64,000 nt of DNA. Source: Chrysopilus asiliformis. Taxonomy: Eukaryota > Arthropoda > Insecta > Diptera > Rhagionidae. The notes beneath the pieces were generated by a model. The model was not told the DNA's origin. It ran no database searches and was given only the letters and a program-made list of their open reading frames with translations. The first letter of the stretch is position 1, and each line of letters begins with the position of its first letter. The position numbers and the translations under genes were made by a program. The DNA lies in NCBI GenBank assembly GCA_964034945.1, contig OZ035961.1, positions 76,510,188 through 76,574,187 of the forward strand. Reading direction: 5' to 3'. Below are positions 59,484 to 64,000 of the stretch, piece by piece.

Positions 59484-62400
59484 CTTCAGCTTTTTGATTT
59501 TATTTCAAATTTTAGCGGATTTTTATTTTACATTTTAATCTTCGATTTTCAAATTGTTTTCTTGTTTTTACATGATTTCTTTTCATTTCACTTTACGTTT
59601 AAAAACTACATTTTGTATACATATGGAATATATTTGACTTGTTTCTTTTATTTGCTTTCGTTTCTTTTATAAATTTAAGTCAATTCATTAATATTCATTT
59701 TTTTATATCCATTTTTTTTTAAATTCATTTTTTTTTAAATTCATTTTTTTTTTATTTTGTATTTCATTCAATTATTTTGTTTTGTTGTAAATCTTATTTT
59801 AAATAACATCTCAGAAATAATTTTTTTTGTTTGTAATTATATAATAATAATAATATTAATTATTTTTATTTATTATTTTGTTAAATTAATTTTTTAATTC
59901 GGTGCTGTTTGGATTTTACTTTTTCTTATTTTTAGCTCCTTTGGCATCTGTGTTATTTTTCCATCTTGGTTTCTTCTTTGGCTGTCCTTCGTCCTTATTC
60001 TCTTCGCCTTCGTCCTCTTCGTCGGTGTCTTCGCCCATATCGACAACTTCGACTCCGTCCTTTACATTTGTCCCAAGGATGTGAACGGGAACAACGCCTG
60101 CATTAGTTTGAATGTCAATGATGTGTCGTAGAATTCGATGTCGGGATTAACGGATCTTGTTTCACCCGGTTTCAATACAGCAATTGAAATTTTTATTTCC
60201 TAGTCTTTATCTGTTTGCACCTCAACTACATTGAATTCCTCGTCTTTCGCACCGGCCACCAGTAAAATCATTTTTGTGGTCAGCTTTTGGCCGCGGGGAA
60301 AGTCTTCATCGTTGCAACGAACATTCCAGTCCATTTCGCGTGGTTGGATCGTCCGCAGGATCGTCCGCAGGATCGCCATGTAATATATAAGATCTGGCAG
60401 GATCGCCATGTAATATATGAGATGTTCTAACTAACGAAGTTCAATTCGTTGAGTGTTGCCTATAGCTCCGTTATTTATTTTAACCTGCTGGCGGAGGTAC
60501 CAGCAATTTAACAGGCGTCTAAAAAGACTGCCAGAATGTTAATGAGAAAAAGACGAACTGCTCAATTAAAGCGTAAGTTTAATTCTGAATTCTTCCTAGA
60601 GCTAATACGGCTTTTATAGGCGCCGCTTTCTTATTTACAATATTGCACATAATTCTACAAGTGCCCTAATTCTTAAATACATAATTACTTTCTTAAATGT
60701 TAAATAAACTTTTTCTCACGGTGCACTTTGTTGTCTTAGGTTCGAAATCATAAATTATCAAATCGTCAATTGTGTCATCCGAATCAAATTTCATCTTCGA
60801 TTTGAATGCACCTGACTACCGTATGCTTGTGCATTGAGTGGACTTTATGTTGAGTCATGAAGTTCACAGCACGAGTAACCCATTGCATGCATACTTATGG
60901 TCATGTCATAATTTGTCATCGATTGTTTGTTTTGTTTTTAATTTACGATTTCGATACCATTACATATTGTTTGTTCTCGAGATATTAGCATTATTATCTG
61001 AAAATTTTGCGTTTTTTTGATAACCAATAGTTTTTTTTAGAAAAGTCGCAGTGCGAAATTATTGACGATACAACGCACTACAATTTTGCCTTTAACCGTA
61101 AAATAAAATCATGTGCTGTTCAGAAATTTTCTGTGTCATTTTATTTTTCTCTGTAATACACCCAACTCTTTTTCCCATGGTAGATACTTTTCTCATAAAA
61201 TTGTGTAAAAAAACGTGTAAAAAAATATATGTTTCTTATAGTAAAATTGGAAATACGGTTCATGTTATCCGAAAACCCTCCAAGCTTAAATAAGGAACTA
61301 TATTTATATACGAATGATATATGTATACATATGAATTTTTTTTGGGCAATAAAACCTAAGATACATGCATAGATAAAAAAAAACAAATCACAATAAAAAA
61401 AACATTTCATAGATAAAAAAACAAATTTGGTAAACCAAAATTAAGAATACACAGAAAACTTAAAACAGAAATAAAGAAATTCAATATTTTATTAATGTAA
61501 TACAGTGGAGTCTCGGTTACGTGAACACTTCATTATATGAACAATCCAGTAACATGGATCGCCTCGCTGTCTGCATTGAGTATCTTACAACGTGAACAAA
61601 CAAGAAAACTGGTACTCTATAACGTGAACAAAAATTACACTAACTGGAGTTCCATATGCGGAATACAACTTCTTTTTCTTCTGTATATGTATGGAATATA
61701 AATGTAATGAATAGTCTTCTGTAGAGAGTTGAAATCTTTACTCGTGCTGTGCAATGGGCCGAAGATCGAAACCTTGAATGGGATACTGTATTGGTGCTCA
61801 AGAAATTAAAAGAACAAGCAGTAATGGAAACCACTAGCAAAACACAAAAACAAACAAAAATTACAGAATACTTTTTGTAATGCGTCACTTTTTATATTGA
61901 ATACAGAAATTTCTTTCTTTTATAATAATGTAAGCATGTTTTTTTTTATTAAAATTTTCTTGAAAAATTTCACCTCTTGAACGTTAACAAATTCACAAAT
62001 GTAAACAAGCCATGTCTGATGTGTGTTCACATTACCGAGACTCCCCTGTATTTAGTTACATAATAATGAGATTATTACTTTAAAATCGTGTTAAAAATTT
62101 TCCAAAAAAGGAAAACTTTTTTGAACCTTGTAACTAGAAATTCGTGTAAAAAAAGAGTTGGGTGTATTTTCCAAAAAAAATCGATTACTACCTAGTTCCA
62201 GGAGTTTAGGCTAGGTAAGCAAAATAATGAAGACGAATACTCTTTAAAACAAAACGCAACATTTTCATGACTCGCGAATTTTTGATGTGTGGAATAAATG
62301 GTTTTCATTCTCTCGCGAAAAGAATGTTTCCATAAACATTCCCGGATCTAATATTATCGAAAGAATGTTTTACCCAAAAATTCATTCGCGAATTAAAAAG

Positions 62401-63887
62401 AATGAAAAAGAATGTATTTCTCCGCATCCTGGTTTTTATATGAATGTAAACTCAAAACTCGAAAGACAGTATATGATCATGCAAAGTAAAAAAAATATTT
62501 TTGAAATCGAAATTACCTGGCAAAATTTTAACCATCTGCGCTGCGTTGGTGCTACTTGATTCTACCATTTGAGCCTCATCTAAAACAACTCGCCACCATC
62601 GAAGTAAAAGAATAGGGGACGGCATTCGCATATAGCGTTTATCATTTCTGAATCGGTATTCTTTTATATTCGTGTGGTGGATTTCTCTTTGTAGGACATT
62701 ATATGAAGTCAACACAACGTCATAACAATTCAATTCTTCGGGACTAATCCAACCCGATGCTGACAATCCTTCATAATTGAGAACCTTAAACGACTCAGAG
62801 ACGTGTTTTTGAATTTCTGACATCCACTGCGATTTGATAGCAAAAGGAGAGACAATTATTGTTGATCCGCTTTCCATCAATGGGGTTGTTTCCCAACATT
62901 CTGGACATTTATGCTTTTTTTCGTCATGTTGTTCTTGCGAGTGTTTTCGAACACACGAGACATGCTGAAGTCGCCCACAGTCGCAGCATTCAATGAGCTT
63001 TTTGTTTTCCAGTCTATCGACACAAATGCAATGCACAAGTTCGACCTTCAACTTTTTAGCGGGAGGCGGCTCTATCTTATGATTAAATATTTCTCTTGAA
63101 TGGAGTGGTGGTTTCCTTTTGTTATGAAGTATTAAGGCTAGCATTTCCACGGTCTTCCCTAGTCCCATTTCATCTGCTAGTATTCCCCCTGATGGCAACA
63201 AATAATCGGCTGGTTTCGAATCAAACAACTTTAGCGTCATGGAATGCAAATAAAAATCTTGATCTGGAATATCTTCACAAGACATTTTTAAAAAGTTCCT
63301 AGATATCGTTTCGGGAACAATTTCTCGATTAATCGCCCATCTTACTGCCGCTGATTGATACGGCCGCAAGATAGGTTTGAGGTGTGCATGTTGTACATTC
63401 TCCGGAACATTTGGATCCAACTGGTCATGCACACGGTGAAATTGGGGCAGGGATTGATACAAGAGATTGGTAATCTGGAATAATTTTAATGCTGAATTGT
63501 GCGAATTTGTCGCGACTTCCGTGCCTGTACTGAACACATTTTCCGACATTTTAAACACGAAATGCAATAACCGTTCTCGTATTTGTGGCCTGGTGATCCG
63601 AAGATTTTCTGTCGGCATAAAGAAAAGCCCAAGATATTCTCGTCCATCGCGCTCAGTAAATATCTTTAACTGGAAATCTTTATTTTTTACAACATCTGAA
63701 ACAGAATTTAGTTATCAAGAGATCTATATAAATTTCAGTAATTAATACCTAACTGAATTGATGTGAAATTCGTGTTGACGAGTTTTGCAAAAATCTTTTT
63801 TTTGTATATAAATAGTTCACAGTCTGGATTTTCATCTGTTGCAACGACCGCTATTTTTCGAACACAATAGGAAAGATTAGAGCTCAT
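43825..63887 (-). CDS. SHPRH: E3 ubiquitin-protein ligase SHPRH (SNF2-PHD-RING)
   Basis: Fifteen minus-strand exons: 63749-63887, 62517-63695, 53609-53994, 53373-53550, 53215-53314, 48881-49237, 48612-48813, 48183-48551, 45143-45304, 44902-45063, 44734-44849, 44552-44678, 44255-44377, 44032-44192, 43825-43975. All are GT/AG and phases agree throughout, giving 1303 residues. The start is the ATG at 63887 ([20 protein letters not shown]). Domain order is SNF2 N-lobe with [13 protein letters not shown] (about 216-228), inserted PHD finger (about 270-313), DEAQ box (about 419), [14 protein letters not shown] (about 1068-1112) and helicase C lobe ([19 protein letters not shown]). This order is unique to SHPRH. 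Vertebrate SHPRH is about 1680 residues with a linker-histone-like domain, which I do not see here. The family promotes PCNA polyubiquitination and damage tolerance in the nucleus. Introns 2, 5 and 8 (8.5, 4.0 and 2.9 kb) are full of transposons; exon 7 could start at 48807 instead. Confidence 0.96.
44734..45063 (-). CDS. SHPRH: SHPRH exons 10-11: RING finger
   Basis: Exon 10 (44902-45063) ends with [11 protein letters not shown]. Exon 11 (44734-44849) continues [15 protein letters not shown] and [10 protein letters not shown]. Together they form a C3HC4 RING in which a 52-nt intron splits the domain just after the first zinc-binding pair. It is preceded by a long charged helix ([20 protein letters not shown]). 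Confidence 0.93.
45305..47023. other. SHPRH intron 8, left part
   Basis: AT-rich intron without recognised elements up to the hAT-like insertion at 47024. Confidence 0.4.
47024..47866 (+). mobile_element. hAT element, deleted, with perfect 8-bp target duplication
   Basis: Ends CAGAGAAGATAATTATAAGC and the inverse, flanked by GTAATGAG at 47016-47023 and 47867-47874. The 843-bp interior ends with a hAT-type transposase C-terminus. Near its centre AATTATACAAGGTCTG (about 47310) and CAGACCTGTATAATT (about 47512) form a possible nested MITE. It lies in SHPRH intron 8. Confidence 0.9.
47560..47712 (+). pseudogene. C-terminal hAT transposase fragment
   Basis: Reads [20 protein letters not shown], then [20 protein letters not shown] and ENLKQ before TAA at 47710. 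The SADVERSFS...L..RR..F..ENLK pattern is the hAT dimerisation region. The rest of the transposase is missing. Confidence 0.7.
49600..50412 (+). repeat. Repeat family R1, copy 5 (diverged, interrupted)
   Basis: Begins AAATAAACATAATAAAAGCT (compare R1 AAACATAACAAAAGCTATAA) and contains CACAATGCACCGTTT, AACTTAGCTCCATGTTTTAC and GTGCAAAATTTG. A 489-bp element then interrupts it, and TCTCTAGTTGAATTC and CCGACAGACAAACACATGAA follow. It is older than copies 1-4 and lies in SHPRH intron 5. Confidence 0.6.
49835..50323. mobile_element. Harbinger-like element with 3-bp TTG duplication
   Basis: AGGTCTGTTCGATATGAGTC and its inverse bound 489 bp, flanked by TTG. GAGTCCTGGACTTACTC recurs several times in both orientations. 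A short frame starting [20 protein letters not shown] ends at a donor-like GTAAGT. The family is inferred from TSD length and layout. Confidence 0.65.
50417..51054. mobile_element. Probable MITE
   Basis: GGGGTGCGTTCCGTTATTCC and TAATGGAACGCGGCCC are imperfect inverted ends. CAAAGTTAACTTTGACAG-type motifs and TTTTGGAACGC recur within. The target duplication is ambiguous. Confidence 0.55.
51108..51638 (+). repeat. Repeat family R1, copy 4 with inverted partial copy
   Basis: 51108-51305 is the reverse complement of the left part of R1 (CACCATACGGGTTTTCAATA then ATTGCCAGATCGGCAATTAT). It is followed at 51327 by a forward copy with an internal deletion that joins AATTGCCAATCT directly to TTTTTGATCAGATGCACC. 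The GACA tract is reduced to GGACGGACGGACATG. It lies in SHPRH intron 5. Confidence 0.8.
51831..51958. mobile_element. Small fold-back element
   Basis: CAAAGATCATGTTGTATAAT at 51831 pairs with ATTATACATGATCTTTG ending at 51958, with further pairing inward. 128 bp, no coding. Confidence 0.6.
52211..52904. mobile_element. TA-flanked MITE with repeated interior motif
   Basis: GAGTAAGTTCGGGTATTGTG and its inverse are flanked by TA (52209-52210 and 52905-52906). GCGGGTAATGTGG(T/A)ATACTG occurs twice near 52418-52470, and inverted relatives CCACATTACCCGCC occur at the right end. Layout is the same as the element at 16800-17741, though the sequences differ. Confidence 0.75.
52905..53214. other. SHPRH intron 5, end next to exon 5
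   Basis: AT-rich with no recognised element. Confidence 0.4.
54270..54856. mobile_element. Pogo-like MITE, TA target
   Basis: CAGTAATCCCCCGACTCACG and inverse GCGGGGGATTACTG, flanked by TA (54268-54269 and 54857-54858). Repeated TACGAA-containing motifs (CTCGTTTTACGAA, CTCGCTATACGAATATT) lie inside. No transposase. Confidence 0.75.
55123..56262 (+). mobile_element. Harbinger element remnant
   Basis: ATGCTTATTCACAAAAGC and inverse TTTGTGAATAAGCAT bound 1,140 bp. Near the left a frame starts MDIVAEEER before a donor-like GTAAGA. On the right about 55945-56060 encodes [25 protein letters not shown], close to the N-terminus of HARBI1-type transposases (LRD-SNPF pattern). A pogo-like MITE splits the two. 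Confidence 0.65.
55461..55933. mobile_element. Pogo-like MITE with many CTTAAATGCA motifs
   Basis: CAGTAAAACACACTTAAATG and inverse CATTTAAGCGTGTTCTACTG form the ends; the left flank is TA. The decamer-like motif (CACG)CTTAA(A/T)TGCA is repeated roughly ten times in both orientations. It is nested in the Harbinger remnant. Confidence 0.75.
56316..56871 (-). repeat. 3' LTR
   Basis: 556 bp, TGTAAT...ATTACA, adjacent to the purine-rich tract on its upstream (right) side. Confidence 0.92.
57025..59218 (-). pseudogene. Truncated Ty3/gypsy-type pol: RT thumb, RNase H, integrase
   Basis: The frame is open on the minus strand from about 59218 to TAA at 57025, without a natural start ATG. It begins with the end of RT ([28 protein letters not shown]). 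RNase H follows ([52 protein letters not shown]). The integrase has an HHCC-type zinc region ([11 protein letters not shown]...CTLCTKNK) and core acidic residues in [20 protein letters not shown] and [14 protein letters not shown]. The YxDD box of RT and everything upstream are gone. The remaining frame is intact, consistent with recent activity or recent origin. Domain order RT-RNase H-integrase marks the Ty3/gypsy group. Confidence 0.92.
59454..59483 (-). other. Poly(A) tract of the captured cDNA
   Basis: Thirty T on the plus strand (A on the sense strand), 15 nt after AATAAA. It marks the 3' end of the captured transcript and the junction with retrotransposon sequence (TATATACTTTCATAATC). 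Confidence 0.9.
59454..60340 (-). pseudogene. Captured nucleoplasmin-like (Nlp-type) cDNA inside the LTR element
   Basis: Minus-strand sequence reads [40 protein letters not shown], then an in-frame TAG. It continues with [29 protein letters not shown] and, after a one-base frameshift near 60090, [20 protein letters not shown] and an acidic tract ([16 protein letters not shown]). A lysine-rich tail [14 protein letters not shown] ends at TAA 59916-59918. The order and motifs match insect nucleoplasmin-like histone chaperones such as Drosophila Nlp. The first 15-20 residues are missing at the junction with the retrotransposon. There are no introns, and a ~430-nt 3' UTR leads to AATAAA (59499-59504) and 30 A residues (59454-59483). 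It is a processed mRNA copy that cannot encode the full protein. Confidence 0.9.
60341..60408 (-). repeat. Duplicated LTR edge and primer-binding region
   Basis: In sense, the LTR end ATTACA is followed by TGGCGATCCTGCCAGATC, a second TATATATTACATGGCGATCC, and then two GGACGATCCTGC units. The ~30-bp LTR/primer-binding junction is thus present twice. Primer-binding sites start TGG immediately after the LTR, which fits here; the tRNA is not assigned. Confidence 0.7.
60409..60964 (-). repeat. 5' LTR
   Basis: 556 bp, matching the other LTR except TG for AA at the ninth and tenth base from its left end. The sequence just inside it contains a partial second copy of the LTR edge. Confidence 0.92.
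61503..62048 (+). mobile_element. Pogo element, deleted, TA target
   Basis: CAGTGGAGTCTCGGTTACGT and inverse CATTACCGAGACTCCCCTG, flanked by TA (61501-61502 and 62049-62050). GTGAAC-containing motifs (ATAACGTGAACAAAA) repeat on the left. It keeps the transposase 3' end. Confidence 0.85.
61731..61880 (+). pseudogene. C-terminal pogo transposase with PCNA-binding-like motif
   Basis: Fifty codons: [20 protein letters not shown], then [20 protein letters not shown] and QTKITEYFL before TAA. The AVQWAE...L..LR/K pattern is the extreme C-terminus of pogo/Tigger transposases. QTKITEYF fits the PCNA-interacting (PIP) consensus QxxIxxYF described at the pogo C-terminus. All upstream coding sequence is gone. 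Confidence 0.7.
62517..63695 (-). CDS. SHPRH: SHPRH exon 2: SNF2 N-lobe with PHD finger
   Basis: This 1,179-nt exon holds the ATP-binding motif [15 protein letters not shown] and the PHD-type zinc cluster [19 protein letters not shown]...HVSC...CPECW inserted between motifs I and Ia. Further on are [27 protein letters not shown] and [12 protein letters not shown] (motif II). It ends at the donor CCAG|GTAATT. Confidence 0.95.
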
Positions 63888-64000
63888 CTTAAATGGGTTT
63901 TAGCAGAAAATTACAAAAATCAAACTCCAAAATATAAATAAACAAAACGTCAGATACAGCGTTTGCGCTGCTACTTTTCTTCCTGCCATATGGCAACATT

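Larger units (their letters stand above)
56316..60964 (-). mobile_element. Chimeric LTR retrotransposon carrying a host nucleoplasmin-like cDNA
   Basis: Two 556-bp LTRs (56316-56871 and 60409-60964), each starting TGTAAT and ending ATTACA, are flanked by a TATT duplication (56312-56315 and 60965-60968). Genes are on the minus strand, so the 5' LTR is the right one. Order in sense: 5' LTR, primer-binding region (TGGCGATCC...), nucleoplasmin-like cDNA with poly(A), short gag-pol remnants, RNase H and integrase, purine tract GAGGATGAGGG, 3' LTR. Gag, protease and RT catalytic core are missing, so movement needs an autonomous helper. By my reading the LTRs differ only at two adjacent bases near one end, which indicates a recent insertion into SHPRH intron 2. 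Confidence 0.92.
61159..62164. mobile_element. TA-flanked MITE enclosing a pogo element
   Basis: CACCCAACTCTTTTT and inverse AAAAAGAGTTGGGTG are bounded by TA on both sides. The interior is mainly the pogo element at 61503-62048. Confidence 0.6.
54170..62327. repeat. Outer inverted arms in SHPRH intron 2
   Basis: About 54178-54232 and 62272-62326 are inverted copies (CGCGAATTTTTGATGT... then TTCTCTC.CGAAAAGAATG), roughly 85% alike. A second inverted pair lies further in: 54858-55010 and 60965-61105 (TTACGGTTAAAG, GCGTTGTATCGTC, AAAAAAACGCAAAATTTT). They may be the arms of one old long-armed element that now holds the later insertions between them. Confidence 0.55.

Noticed and set aside
59902..60084. 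Ser/Pro-rich plus-strand frame
   Set aside because: It is the antisense of the acidic and lysine-rich tail of the captured nucleoplasmin-like cDNA.
62911..63302. Plus-strand frames across SHPRH exon 2
   Set aside because: Antisense shadows; the minus strand carries SNF2 and PHD motifs in a continuous spliced frame.
1..64000. tRNA, rRNA or other structured RNA genes
   Set aside because: No cloverleaf, A/B box or rRNA-like segment could be recognised by eye; a covariance-model scan was not possible here.

Overview
This window looks like nuclear DNA of an insect, most likely a fly (Diptera). It is AT-rich. It carries split genes with GT/AG introns, many only 52-79 nt long, and intact or broken coding sequence for PI31, SHPRH and a nucleoplasmin-like protein of the Drosophila Nlp type. 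It is crowded with class II transposable elements typical of dipteran genomes (mariner, pogo-like, piggyBac, hAT, PIF/Harbinger) and has one LTR retrotransposon. The species cannot be named from the sequence.

Three host loci are visible. (1) At the left, on the plus strand, is the 3' part of a gene I do not recognise: a 25-nt microexon (5266-5290) joined in phase to a 1.3-kb terminal exon (5503-6830). A second terminal exon of the same phase lies 14 kb downstream (19889-19998), so the gene may have alternative C-terminal tails. (2) PI31, the proteasome regulator, occupies 30793-34866 on the minus strand: six exons, 267 codons, all phases consistent. (3) SHPRH, the SNF2/PHD/RING ubiquitin ligase, occupies 43825-63887 on the minus strand: fifteen exons, 1303 codons, all phases consistent. 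In both minus-strand genes most introns are tiny, while a few are kilobases long and filled with transposons.

Between and inside the genes lies layered mobile DNA. It includes one mariner nested in another (2868-4782), a Tc1/mariner snap-back element (9393-9955), and five copies of a repeat family (R1) ending in a GACA/GACG tract. There are at least four pogo-like elements, seven PIF/Harbinger-like elements with 3-bp target duplications, two hAT-like elements with perfect 8-bp duplications and a third with a degenerate one. There is also a 2.3-kb element with 560-bp inverted arms, and a triple nest at 28.4-29.9 kb for which the window holds an uninterrupted copy of the target.

The most striking object is in SHPRH intron 2. 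A young LTR retrotransposon (56316-60964) has two 556-bp LTRs that are almost identical and a TATT target duplication. It has lost gag, protease and the RT catalytic core. In their place, just after the primer-binding region and on the sense strand, it carries a cDNA of a host nucleoplasmin-like histone chaperone mRNA, with its AATAAA signal and a 30-nt poly(A) tract. This is the structure expected when an LTR element transduces a cellular mRNA. The captured gene has a stop codon and a frameshift although the LTRs are nearly identical, so it was probably damaged before this copy inserted.
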